NCBI RefSeq assembly: GCF_016808335.1
Contig: NC_053148.1
Location: 2,609,001 to 2,673,000, forward strand
Reading direction: 5' to 3'
Origin: Panicum virgatum
Taxonomy: Eukaryota > Streptophyta > Magnoliopsida > Poales > Poaceae
Length of the DNA: 64,000 nucleotides
The position numbers and the translations under genes were made by a program. The stretch's first letter is position 1, and each line of letters opens with the position of its first letter. Below are positions 24,451 to 36,124 of this stretch, one piece after another. Below the pieces are notes generated by a model, which did not search any database, had not been told where the DNA came from, and saw only the letters and a list, made by a program, of their open reading frames with translations.

Positions 24451-26003
24451 TGTGGGACCGAAGCCGGCGACCAGAGGGGGGGTGAATGGGAGCCGATCAA
24501 AATTTCTTCCGAAATTCAAACCGTCGGCCTATATCCCGAAAATCACCCAAGCCCTCAAGCGTTCTGGCCAAAATTTGGAATAGCTATGGAAAAGCTAAAC
24601 CAACACAAAAGGCCTCGAACGAGCGAGCGAAACCACGAAGAAAATCGGAAGCGAATTGGGAAAACTGCAGAACTGATCTGCCTGGACCGGTCTGACCGGT
24701 GCGCTGGACCGGTCTGACCGGTCGTGCCTACCGGTCTGACCGGTGGCACCCAGAAAACCCCCGAAAACTTGGATTCAAACGAAGAATCTCAACCAAATGA
24801 CCACGAAAATCGATGAAACTTGGGGGATAGCTTTGCCCCTACCCCGTGAACATATCCCCAAAAGATCTCGTCCCAAAGATCATCGAATCTTGAGAATTAT
24901 GGAGGAGATCAAAAGGAATGGGATTTTCTCTAGAACTCAAGAAATCGAATTCGAACGAGCTAGTGATTCCAGAGGGTTTAGGACAGGGCTAGAAGCACGG
25001 GAATCACAGCAAAGAACTCGTAACCTCCTCGCAATCAAGTGCACCAAAAACGAAATCGAAATCTCATCAAACAAGGCACAAAACGAGGAGATGGATTGAT
25101 TCCAACCGCCCAGAGGGCACGAGGAGTTTAGGGCCTCCTTTCCCAATCAAATCCACAAGAGTTCTCACACAAACAACATTCAAATCTACCCTAAATAGAT
25201 GAACAGGGAGAGAGAGACAGGGGCGGCGGCCTGGAGAACAAAGGTGTCCACGAGTAGATTACAAAAGCCGCACTTGACCTAACACAAATGAAGGGGTATT
25301 TATACCCGCGAGACCGGTCAGACCGGTCAGACCGGTGCCAGGGACCGGTCAGACCGGTTGGCCTGCAGCACCCCCTGTACACGATCTCATCCGACGGCTG
25401 AGGTTCTTTCTTCGAAACGAAGTCTTCTCCGCGATGCCACCGTCTTGATGAAGATCCAGTCCGCGGTTTTGGAGGGTCCGCGAAACCCGGGTATGTGGCC
25501 GGTTTTAAGAAAACCGCCAAAACCTCACGCGCGGGAAGATTCCCGCCTCCGCGCCGTGGCCCTAGACGCCGTTCCCGCCTCGGCCTTCTGACGGCCCTAG
25601 ACGCCGCCCGACGCCCGTCACCTCCTCGCCCGCAGCGAGGCCCTAGACGCCGTCGACGCCCGTCGCCTCCGTCAGTCCCGAGACCGACGCCCGTCACCTC
25701 CACGACTCGGCGTCTTCAACCGCCGTCCGCCTCCTTGGTTTTGTGGCGCAAACCAAGAAACCCGCCTTCCGTCGCCGCTTGCGCCCTCGATCCAGGAGTG
25801 GACGCCACAGCTGCCGCCCGGTCCGAGCTCCGGTCCCGGCTGCCCTTCACCGCCGTCCACCGCACGGTCCATCGGCCACAACACCTCCACGGCAGCTCCC
25901 CGTCGACACTCGACGCCCGTGTACCTGCAATCCAAAGATCAAGCGCACGATCACACCACACGGTTGACAATTCACTCATCACAGGCAGGGTAGAGTACTC
26001 ACA
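24451..26003 (-). repeat. 5' LTR of the Copia-like element
   Basis: 1553 bp. A TATAAATA box on the minus strand is at 25298-25305, so U3 is the right-hand 700 bp. It carries ACCGGTCTGACCGGT words at 24685-24745 and ACCGGTCAGACCGGT words at 25311-25360, with one copy number difference from the other LTR at each array. Confidence 0.88.
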
Positions 26004-26374
26004 TTTTCCTCAAAAACTCAACAGTTCAAGTTGATGTCATTCATCATTTAATAAGGTTACAATGCTATTGCTTTTTAAGTGTGTCATTTCACAATTTTTG
26101 TGGTACACAAACCAACCATCATGTTTAAAAGTGTAGCTTTTTCATGAATAAAATAACAAAACGATGTAGTTCATTTACCTGAATGGTTTTCAAGGCCAAT
26201 CATGTTCAAAGACAAACCTTTAAAGTTGATTCAGGTTGCTGAGAGCGGAAAAGGAAAATGCATATCTATAACACAGGCTCCAACTTAACATTTCAACTTT
26301 CAAGAGTGAAAATGCAGGGACCATGAAATAGGATGTAAATCTTGAACACAATTGAATGTACACCGAAGATAAAT

Positions 26375-29300
26375 TCACAAAAATCTTTTTCTTTGGTGTC
26401 CATAAGTTGGGTTCAGCATAGACCGCTTTCTTCTGTTCTTCCAAAACTCGTCTTTCTTTTCCTTCCTAGGTTTTAAGCCAGCCTTGCCTTTTATGATCCC
26501 TTGTATTGCACTCTTATCCTTTATATTCTTTCTTGCAGTCTTCACATCCAAAGTATTCAACAGTTTTCTGTACGACCTACGATCAGGTATTTGCCCACTT
26601 CGAACCATCTGCTTGTGGTAATAGAACGCCCTCGAGAAGTCACGAACACGGGCATATGCATATATCATTGTACAATATGTAATGGAGTCTGGTTTTAGTT
26701 CCAGAGCAGCCATCTCTTTCAGGAGTTGGGGCAATTTGTAATGCTGCCCCCCTCTCCCATAAGCATTCATCAAAATGTTATATGTCATGACAGTAGGCTT
26801 TAAACCAATCTTTCCAAATTCATATATAGCATCCCTTGCCTTGTACAACCCATGTTTTGCTAAACAATCAAGTATCATGTGGAATATGACTCTTGTTCCG
26901 CCAACCTTTTCATCAATCATAGTTTTCCATGTCTCCATTAGATTCTCTGTGTCACCAGCTCTCCTAAGAGTGTCAATTAAAGCTGTATATGTTTCTAACG
27001 TAGGTTTAAGTCCTTCTCTTTTCATGTCCAAATATATGGTATGAGCTTTTTCATGTAGTCCATTAACTGCATATGCACAAAGTAGTGCAGTGTATGAAGA
27101 AGATAATGGCTTAATGCCATGTGCTTTCATCCTCAAGAAAGCATCTTCAGCCTTTTCACTCAATTTCTTTTGCCGACCATAGGCTCTTATGAGACAATTG
27201 TATGATCCAGAATTTGGAGTAATACTCAAATCTTGCATCTCCAGAAGTAACAACTCAACAACTTCTGGCTGCAATCTCCTACTGTAAGCATCCATAAGGA
27301 TATTATAAGTTGCTACTGTTGGTTGCAAACCTTTTTCTTTCATCTCAACGAAGAGCCCCTCAGCTTCTTCAATTTGGTTAGATTTGCAGAATGCTGTCAT
27401 TAACATGTTATATATGCTTGTGTTTGATGCAATTCCTCTCTTCTCCATTTCTGACTGGATGATTAAAGCTTCCTTTCTGAGCCCCTGACAACAAAAGATA
27501 TTGACCAAAGCAGCAGCAACATCCAAGCTCCAGTTAACTCCTTTTCTGTTCATCCGTTGGAAAAACTCCCATGCATCCTTAGCAGATGCCTTAGTATTCT
27601 TCATAATATTAAGCATGATTGAGGATGTCCTGTGATCAGGCTGGGCATTGTTCTTTTCCATGAGCTCAAAAATTTTCCAGGCACCATCATATCTGAAGAA
27701 AAGTAGAAACATGCTCATCATATTGAACATTAAATAACGAATTCAAAGAAGAAATGCAGCACATTTTCTGCCACACCTATTCATCATTAGTTACAAATGT
27801 AGTCACTTACTTGTCTCATCATTATAAAGTAATTACTAAACGATGTTTCTGCACGCAGTCTGTTATCTCCAGTTATATTATTCCATATATGTTTCTCAGA
27901 TTCTATAAAAATGGAAATAGTGAGATAAATCGAATTGACTTACATACCCTGTTGATCACCTAATAACACCAACCTGGACTTCATTATCACATTTTTCCAA
28001 GCCATCAGGCACAAATTCACCAGCAATTACTAATACATAATGCTTCAAGAATCTTCCTAAAAGAAAGGCTTGATTAAATAATACACAAAACACCTAAAAC
28101 ATTGATCCTCCTTAATGGACTTAACAAGCAAGAGAAAGGTAGTTTTTATATTAAGTATAAACTATAAACCTATTATCTTTTTTCACTGACCTTTAGCTTA
28201 TATATGCTTTCTCAGATCAAGCTTTACTAATCTTTAAATTTTGAGCTCATCGACCATACCTAAATTTTTTTTCTCAAGCCGGCAGGAGATTCTGCCCAAA
28301 TTTTCATGAGCAAGTTTCTCTTCATCTCTTAAACTTGCAACCTGATACAAAAATTCATCCTCCACTTCCAAAACTTTTTCAAAAACTTGAATGCAACGGT
28401 CTATAGAATCCCATTCACATGCATCTGATTATATAAACCAATTAAAATTAAAAAGGAAGAAAAAATTCTGCAACAAGTGTAGAGATAGTCCTAGTTATTA
28501 CCTATCAAAATTTTCTTTCCTAACATTCAACAGTAGTGACTAGTCAGCTGCTAGGCCCACAAATCTTCATCTAAGTGATTATCCAAATCCAGAGAACATG
28601 TGCTAACAAACCTTAAACTATTCAATTTTGAATGGCATTTGGTATGAATAATGCATAGAGAATAGCACTATAAGTCCTTGACACCAATCAAGACAATGCT
28701 CACCTCTTGCAGTAGGCAAAAGCAGATATCGCGGCATTGTAAACAACTGCCTCGCGGAACTCCCTCTCAGGAGGTAATCTTGCCACAATCTCCAAGACCT
28801 CATCAGCCATCTGGCACCGCCCAAGCGCAACAATAGCTGCCAGCCACACCTGTGGTGACACCGGCACCGGCTGCTTCCCCAGCAACCACTGGAACAGGTG
28901 GACACAGCCCAATGCCAGCCCCTCTTCAGACATCCTCCTCATCAATTCCACGCAGGCACCCTCGCTGAGGTCCTCGTGGCTGTAACTGGCCAAGAATTCG
29001 GTGAATGCTGAGTCCCCCACCGCTGCCGGGCTCCTAGCGAAGGCGAGGATTGCTTCCATGGTTGCCATGCTGGTGCTGCTGCAAACGCCGCTCACCCCTT
29101 CTTGGCTTGGAAAGAAGGAGATCGGGTCCAACCACTGGCATCCTCCTGCATCGTCCTCCTCCCCCTCTTCTTCTTGGTAGTGCGGTTCCTCGCGCTGCGT
29201 TCGAAAGGGGCTGACAGGCGGGTCCCACTCGCCCACCCCCTCTCCGCCTTCCTTCTCATCCTCGTCGGATTCTTGGAGCTCTTCTTCGTCCTCCGAGGCG

Positions 29301-29599
29301 TCGCCGCCCTCCCCATCAGTATCATCTCGGAAGGTGCTGGCAGGTCCACCCCAGATTTCCACCGACTCCTCCCCGTCGTCCTCGCCGTCGCCTTCGTTTC
29401 CCTGTCCTTGCAAGAAAAGATGCGGAGGGTGGGCGACTGGGTACCTTCGCGGCCGCGGGGTGTGGAATTGGGAGTGGGAGTGGGAATGAAGGAAGCATCT
29501 GGAGGAAGGCGGATATTTGATGGGGCGGCTAGGGCGGAAGGTCCGGAGAGCCGGAGGGGTGAAGGAGAAGGAGGGCAGCTGCTGAGCCTGCAGCGCCAT
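26375..29599 (-). CDS. EMB1006: EMB1006-like plastid pentatricopeptide repeat protein
   Basis: Exons 28704-29599 and 26375-27692 join in frame (AG|A) to 737 residues. P-class PPR proteins bind organelle RNA; the Arabidopsis relative At5g50280 is chloroplastic and needed for embryo development. Residues 1-60 (MALQAQQLPSFSFTPP onward) look like a transit peptide; an acidic low-complexity region follows (about 75-165). PPR repeats begin near residue 260 and fill exon 2, e.g. YNILMDAYSRRLQPEVVELL and TYTALIDTLRRAGDTENL. The tail is basic (KEKKDEFWKNRRKR), as in the relative. An in-frame ATG 63 bp upstream (29662) gives a less convincing N-terminus, so 29599 is preferred. The intron is 1011 bp. 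The Copia-like element ends 371 bp past the stop. Confidence 0.9.
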
Positions 29600-30104
29600 A
29601 TCCGGCGAGTGGCAACTGGCAAAGGACCAGGGGCGAACGCACAACGGGCGCGGAAGCACCAACGGCTCCGCAGGAAGGATAAACAGTTATAACGGCAAGA
29701 GGAGGCAGCGCCGCAAGGCCCTCTCCTGCCACGCCGCCATTCGGACGACAACTCCGAGACACGGGGGAGCAGGCGGCGGGTGCGGCCGGAGACGAGGAAG
29801 GAGAGCGGGGGCGAATGCGCGATGAAGAAGCTCACCAGAGTTGGAAAATGAGATGGATGAGGTCGGTGGAGGGTCTAGGGCGGGTGCGAGCTCTAGGCCC
29901 TGGAAGGTCGCCCCGGCGGCGGCGGCCGGCGGGGCGGGTGAGCTGCGCCTGCGCGTGCGCGCCTGGGAGGATTGCGGAGGAGGATAGGATTTTGAGGAGG
30001 GGATGAACCTGGGCCGTCGATCGAATGGATGGGCGGCTGCTGATCCAGGTGTGGGATGGACAAAACTGATCGAGTGGGTTCTAGACAGCAACGAGGGAAA
30101 AAAA
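29600..30104. other. Upstream region of the EMB1006-like gene
   Basis: GC-rich 5' flank and probable 5' untranslated region. Long open frames here are read in both directions and are not convincing. No clear TATA box seen. Confidence 0.4.
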
Positions 30105-31270
30105 TAGTAAATTGCACCCATTATACAATAACTTGTCTGGTGGGTGCAAATTAGTCCAACAACTTATAAAATACTCAATTTAATACAATAACTTGACTAG
30201 TGAGTACAAATCGGTCCAAAACTTGTAAAATGTCCAATTTAATATAATAACTTGATAAATAAGTGCATTCACAGTCCAAACATTACACACCATTGTAACT
30301 AACGCAAGGTCTCGATAAAGAGTATATTCACGTTAGGACAAATTATTAAGTATTATTGGACCATTGATTTTTATGTTGCACCTGCATGGCAATGTATTTG
30401 GCCAAGATAAGAACCCTCAGTGTTTAGAAATTAATATTATGTCTTTACATAATTATTTTTGTATAGTGATTTAATTTTGATTAAAACTATTTAATTTGAT
30501 ATTCAATTTTGAAAAAAAAATCACCCTCACTGTTTTTGATATGTTTGATTATATGCATTGTTAAGCTAAAAAATCAATATATTGATACAAACTATTGATA
30601 TCTTTTTTGAGCTTGGTACATATATTCTTAAAGCCTCCTATATTCATTAGAATGGAAAATAAGCTAAATCAAATAATAAACAGAAACAAACAAAGAGCAT
30701 AGTTGAATACATGAGCGCAGAAGCGTAGGAGAAACCTAAGGTTTTAGGGTCTCTCTTATCAACTTCAGTGTTTCAGTTATGCTAATAGTGTAATTCTAAA
30801 ATTTGATTGAATTTAAACTAATAAAAAAATTTAGAATTACACCATCAATAATTTCCATTTATTAAATTTAAAAATTATTGACATTCATTTACTGTGTTTA
30901 ACATGTTGTTGTTGTAACGGTGGTTGAATAATATATTATTTTTTAATAAAACCATAATTAATTTATTTTGAGAATAAAATTAATGGCGTCCAAGGCTACA
31001 TGAAAACTTATGGTCAAATAATACATTCTCACATAAATATATTGTTTACTTTTTTATTATGACCTGATGTTAGCAAACATATTGTCGTGTAAGGTTGCAC
31101 TGTGAATGCACCAATTTACCAAGTTATTACTCTAAATTAAGTATTTTCTAAGTTATTGGATCAATCTGCACCCAGTTGTTAAGTTATTGTACTAAATTGA
31201 GCATTTTACAAGTTGTTGGACCAATTTGCACCCACCTATCAAGTTGTTGTAGGGTGAGTGCAATTTACTA
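30105..31270. mobile_element. Foldback element C with tandem arm repeats
   Basis: Ends TAGTAAATTGCACCCA and TGAGTGCAATTTACTA are mirrored. Each arm (about 190 bp) is made of about three degenerate 60-bp units of the form 'gggtgcaaattrgtccaacaa', followed by an AT-rich centre. Flanks are A-rich and a target duplication cannot be read safely. End sequence and design resemble elements A, B and D. Nothing is encoded. Confidence 0.65.
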
Positions 31271-31337
31271 AAAAAACAGAAGCATGCCTTGCTTTTCAGC
31301 GCCTCATATATGCACTCTAGTGATTATTTTCGGTTTA

Positions 31338-31577
31338 GGCCCTGTTTAGTTTTCAAAAAAATTGCACAGTATCTGTCACATCGAATCTTCGGACATATGC
31401 ATGAAGCATGAAGCATTAAATGCAGTTGAAAAAAATAACTAATTTTACAGTCTAACTGATTAGCACCAGATGAATTTTTTAAGCTTAATTAGTCCATGAT
31501 TAGACATTATTTGTCAAGTAATAACAAAATGTGGCACATTGTCAAAACCCAAAATTTTTCATCAACTAAACACACCC
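31338..31577. repeat. Tourist-type (PIF/Harbinger) MITE, copy 1
   Basis: 240 bp, starts GGCCCTGTTTAGTT and ends AACTAAACACACCC, with TTA repeats at 31335-31337 and 31578-31580. The body (AAATGCAGTTGAAAAAAATA, TTAATTAGTCCATGATTAGA) is the common grass MITE of this type. Confidence 0.75.
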
Positions 31578-31619
31578 TTAGGACTTTCATCAGCACTAAA
31601 CAGGGCAAGCATGAAGCAA

Positions 31620-31711
31620 GTAGCCCAAAAGGTATCACTGTCATCACTCATCAGTATCTTAGACGGTGCAAGAAAAAATAGTAGCCCAAAGGGTATCACT
31701 GTCATCAGTAT
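31620..31711. repeat. Tandem duplication of about 60 bp
   Basis: The unit starting GTAGCCCAAAAGGTATCACT (31620-31680) is followed by a second copy (31681-31711 plus 31942-31963). The second copy is split by the MITE at 31712-31941, so the duplication came first. Confidence 0.7.
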
Positions 31712-31941
31712 GGGGTGTTTAGTTGGTGAAAAAGTTTAGGTTTGGGTACTGTAGCACATTTCATTATTATTTGAAAGTTAGTGTTCAATCATGGATTAAT
31801 TAACGTCATTAGATTCATCTCGTATGAATCAATTAGACTATATAATTAATTATTTTTTCAATTACATTTAATACTCATGCATGTGTCTAAAAATTCGATA
31901 TGACAATTACTACGCAAATTTTTTTTTGGAACTAAACGCCC
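31712..31941. repeat. Tourist-type MITE, copy 2 (inverted)
   Basis: Ends GGGGTGTTTAGTT and AACTAAACGCCC, same family as 31338 but in opposite orientation, with CATGCATGTGTC and ATTAATTATTTTTTCAATTA inside. No exact 3-bp repeat is readable; the unbroken target is preserved in the neighbouring tandem copy. Confidence 0.7.
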
Positions 31942-31963
31942 TCTTAGACGGTGCAAGAAAAAA

Positions 31964-33613
31964 TGGGAAAGCTGTCGCAAGTGGCTGGCTGTGGGTAAGA
32001 ACCCACATACAAGGAAGAGCTGGGATTATTTTCCAAAAAAAAAAAAAGAAGAGCTGGGATCTACTCTAGAGACGTATGCAGTACGTTCTACACTTCTACT
32101 CCTCCACAACCACAAAGAATGGTCACTGTCCTTCAAAAAAACAAACAAAGAATGGTTACAGACATGCATGGCGAGCTGGAAAAGGAAGGCATACTCCTTT
32201 GTCGCTTAAGACTCAAGGAAAGGTGCCTTGCTTGCACATTGATCAGTGGAAGGATGTCCTGTGTGTGTCATCACCAGGGCACTTCACTTCTTGCTATATA
32301 GATGGCAACAATTCTCTGATTCACGATCTATTGATCTGGAGGCTCAAGGAGTCAAGGAAGATGGCAGTGGATAGATACTTCATACGACAAAGTCATACTG
32401 TGCTTGCATCTTCGACCTCTCTCTCAGTTCTCACTGTGGTTTCTCTTCATCCTTCCAGTATCTCGCACATGCCAGTGTCGTCTGCCACCGACAGTTGGAG
32501 CTGCCAGGGAACGAAACTCCACCGTGCCGTCAGAAGAAACACTGTACATTTGATGAGCTTCTGAACTCTGAACCATGAATGATGGTTGTCTGAACTTTGT
32601 GAACAACAGTCAGCAAGTAAGGGATGTTTGGATCACATCCACACATTCTGTGGCGAGTGTGGCGGTCGAAATTGGCGCCGCGGCCGTGGCGTATTTTATA
32701 ACGGGGAAATGCTGTGGCGGCCACCTTCAAGCTTTGAACCAAACAACTGCCATCTGCTGGTGGCGAGCCGAACTTGAGGCAAGCAGCTGTGGCGGGGAAG
32801 CAAACACGATCATGGAGGCCACTAGCTAATGGCTTGCTTCGAGCCGTCTGACATGGCACGTGCCTGGAGAAAGACATTGCCCAGTCCAGCCGTTTTCTCA
32901 ATTTATCATCTCATCAAGCCCTCAGGCTGTTGCTGTGAACCTTTGACATGGCATGTGCCTTGGCAACGCTTGTCCCATGAAAGTCGAAGTTCATTTTGCG
33001 AGAGCGCGAGAGATCCTGTCTTGGGTTTCTGCCACCGGCGTTCTGGATTTTTAGGATCCTGCGCCCTGCGCCATTGTTTTAGTTCAACGGTCGGCAGATT
33101 TTTTCCCGAACGCAGATGCTTAGGTACTCACACGCACACTCACTCCTATATACACGTCCGCAATCCTAAGCATATTCGAAAGACTAAGTCAGTAAATTTT
33201 GGAGATTGAGAAAGTCACAACTGAATGAATAACGCTGATTAAAGCCTATAATAGATTCAGAAAAATGTGGCAACCGTACCAAGTCTAGAACTCGAACTTT
33301 GCACCATAACGAACCCGATGCACAATTTGCAACTGTCGGTAGATCTGATCGGCCCCGTCTACACTTGACAGATTCCATTCGTAGTATCTGTGTGCCTTGG
33401 CCTTGGCCTGGGAAATCCATGGAGATGGAATTCGTGGCAGTAGAAAAGTACTAGGAGTAGAAGAGTCAACACTTCTTCAAAAAAGAAAAAAAAAAGTAGA
33501 AGAATCAACTGGCACCGGGTCAATTCATGGGGCGCGGTCCGCGCGGATGGAAACGGGACGGAAGCCAAATCGGTGGCGACCGGTCAAATAGAGGTGCCTC
33601 ACCTCACCTCCCC
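31964..33613. other. Intergenic, nothing recognised
   Basis: Short ORFs on both strands but no family I recognise. A TATATAG at about 32294 and a near-repeat pair (ACATGGCACGTGCCTGG near 32850, ACATGGCATGTGCCTTGG near 32946) are the only visible points. Confidence 0.4.
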
Positions 33614-33629
33614 CACTGCTCCCGTTGCT

Positions 33630-35887
33630 TTTTTTTTTAGCAAACATACCTGTATTAAGAGATAAGGAAGAGTACAAATACCAGTACAGATACGAGTACA
33701 CCGTACAAGGATACGGAAAACAGCTTCTCCACCGTAACAGCACAAAGGGCCCCAAGAAAAACGAAAATTAGACATAGGTCCCTGGACCCCTTGCTCGCCG
33801 GATTCCTCTGAACACCCCGCCGGCCGCCGGCAAGGAAGACGAGGACCAGCCGCCGCCGCACCACAGGCCAAAGAGAACTCCATCGCTCAAGAGCTTTGGA
33901 AAGAGCCGCAGAAGACCCCCGACCCGGAGATCGAGGAAGAGCCGTCGGCGAACGCACCTCGGCCGGGGACACACCCCGAGCTCCTATGACCTTGGATCCG
34001 TCCTCGCCGGTGACGACGACAGCCGCCACGGGAGAGTCGAGGAAGATCCATCCACCGCACAACCGCAAGACCCGCAGCCACCTCCGTATTCTTGCAGCAA
34101 AAGACCGGTGACCCGCTCCACCGAGACGACGAGCCGCCGCGAACGAGCTCCTGTACAGATGTAAGGATCACCGGGGTGTCCGACCCTAGAGGAGGAGGGG
34201 GTGAATAAGGTCGCTAATCGCTTTCTATCCTAGGGCTCAATCTATTTGCATGAGATAAACCTAACACGTCCTACACATATAAGTTATGACTAAGGTTTAT
34301 CTATGCTACTCTCTACTTACCCCTAAAAGACTTGCAACCTATAGCCAATTCTAATCAAACTAACTAGGAAAGTAAAGGCACGCAAGATAGAGTAAATGCG
34401 GAAACGTAATACGGTAAGTAAAGAGGTAAGAGAGAGAATATGCAAACTCCCATGAAGACACCAAGACACGATTTAACATGGTTCGGTTAGGACACCAAGT
34501 CCCTCCCTACGTCCACGACCACTTGTCCAACAAGAACAAGTGTGATGCCAAGTCTCTTCGCTTGATCACCGTCTTGCGTTCGCCACCAAGGCTTTCGGCA
34601 AGCAAAGGATATGTGGCGTCAAGTCACCAAGACAAAGGCCACCTCCACCGTCTCTTTCAAAGCATCACCAACGGCACCGTCTTCACTATCAGAGCTTCTC
34701 ACCAAGAGGGGTCTCCTTCCCCGCACAAAGTGTCGTTGCCGCTCCACACCAAGTCGGAGGGTCACACGACGAGTACAATGATTACTTGCCGCAGCAAGAC
34801 TTATCTCAAGCTTTCTTTCTCAAGAGCTAAGCCTAAACAAGTGCTAAGCACTCCCACAAGGGTGCTTAAGCTTATATGATGTACAATGATGCTCTATGGT
34901 GGTTGGAGGTGTTCTTCAAGTGTAGTAGGCTTCAGAAACTCCAGCACCCCCAAATGAGGCGTGGGGTGGCATATATATATATATAGCCCAACCCCTCAAA
35001 CTAGCCGTTGGAGGAAAGCTGACAGAAAAAGCTCGTAACGTCGGTTAATCCGATGCTCCTCCAATGGCCATCGTCGGTTCAACCGGTGAAGGTAATCTGC
35101 CCACTTGAAAAACTAGCCGTTAGTTATACAGGCAATTAACCGACGTACCGTCGGTTTAACCGGTGAATGTAACTGTCCCATGATTCTTGAAAAACTAACT
35201 CTCTGGACAATTACACCGACGTTCACTTTGTCTTCATCGCCGGTTTAACCGGTGCCTGTAAAGCTCCTGCTGCTTCTTTGGCCTCCAAGTCCATTACACC
35301 TGTGAGTGTAAAACACCCAACGCCGGTTAATCCGGTGCCAAACCCTAGCTCGTAGCTTCTGTATTCATTGCACCGATGAGTGCAATTTGCTCATCATCGG
35401 TTTAACCGGTGATAGCAAATTGTCTTCGTTTTGATCTTTTCGACTTGGATTTCTTCACGGTCTCTTCAATTCTTGTCCTTTGGACCGAAGAGGTTTCAGG
35501 GAGCTGCCTTGAGACCCGCGAGGGGCGGAACCACCGTAGGTGCGGCCCTTCGGGCCTAGCTACACCGACGAAGCCCCTCCTCCATGGATTCGCCGCCGGA
35601 GCCAGAGCGGAGCGCCGACGGGGCGAGGAAGAATCCAGAAGGACTTATTCTGCGGCGCCGCCGGCGCCGCCGCCTCGCCGCCGCCACCAGGAAACTAAAC
35701 CTAGATTCACTAAGACCTAAACTACGAACCACACCCCCAGCCGGTAGGAAGCCAACGGTCTCCGCCACCTCGTGACGCCACAGGGGGCGTCGGAGGTGGA
35801 AGAGACCGCCGGCGAGGACCGTCGCCCTCTCTTTCGCCTCTCTCAACAGTAGCAGGTAGAAGAGAAGAGAGGGTTCGGGAAACTCCT
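33630..35887 (-). mobile_element. L1-like non-LTR retroposon, interrupted by an LTR
   Basis: A poly(A) tail on the minus strand (plus-strand T run at 33629-33638) follows TATCTCTTAATACAGGTATG, like a plant LINE 3' end. Flanking direct repeats CACTGCTCCCGTTGCT (33614-33629) and CACTGTTCCCGTTGCT (35888-35903) agree at 15 of 16 bases, as target-primed insertion leaves. No reverse transcriptase is readable, so the copy is 5'-truncated or non-autonomous. The part 34160 to about 35500 is a later LTR insertion. Confidence 0.65.
34160..35500 (-). mobile_element. LTR (probably solo) nested in the retroposon
   Basis: Left end TGTAAGGATCACCGGGGTG then TCCGACCCTAGAGGAGG, the usual U5 end of grass Copia LTRs in reverse. 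A minus-strand TATA stretch (alternating TA, 34970-34987) separates U3 from R. U3 has CGGTTTAACCGGTG words near 35070, 35150, 35240 and 35400. No internal region is present. The right border is not fixed: I found no 5-bp duplication, so the end coordinate is approximate. Confidence 0.5.
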
Positions 35888-35970
35888 CACTGTTCCCGTT
35901 GCTAGTGCCTTGCATGTCGCAACTGCCAGGTGCTGCTGCTCCTTTTTTTTACTCGAGCTGCTCATCTCAT

Positions 35971-36124
35971 TGGGGTGCCAATTGGTAATTCATTAGGTGC
36001 CCCTCCAAACCTTTCTAGTTCAAAATTTTATAATAATTCTCCAAAATAATATCTCAATTTAGAAAATTAGTATAAATTTTTGAACTAAAGAGGGTTGGAA
36101 GTACAGTCACCCATTTACACCCCT
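35971..36124. repeat. hAT-type MITE, copy 2
   Basis: 154 bp, ends TGGGGTGCCAATTGG and (read inward from the right) AGGGGTGTAAATGGG, flanked by CATCTCAT (35963-35970) and AATCTCAT (36125-36132), 7 of 8 identical. Same family as 14210-14371. Confidence 0.65.

Larger units (their letters stand above)
17678..26003 (-). mobile_element. Non-autonomous Copia-like LTR retrotransposon, gag only
   Basis: An 8.3-kb element in minus orientation: 5' LTR 24451-26003, primer binding site 24437-24448, gag remnant 24386-21597, long non-coding stretch, polypurine tract 19240-19257, 3' LTR 17678-19239. LTRs start TG and end CA on the element strand. No integrase, reverse transcriptase, RNase H or protease is readable on either strand, so movement would need enzymes from a relative. 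By eye the LTRs differ by about 30 substitutions in 1.5 kb (about 2%) plus a 22-bp and a 10-bp indel, suggesting a recent insertion. No matching 5-bp target repeats are visible (AAAAC left, TTTTC right). Its right end lies 371 bp past the stop codon of the EMB1006-like gene. Confidence 0.88.

Noticed and set aside
29599..29662. Upstream start of the EMB1006-like gene at 29662
   Set aside because: The 21 added residues do not resemble a transit peptide, and MALQAQQLPSF gives a typical plastid start. Not fully excluded.
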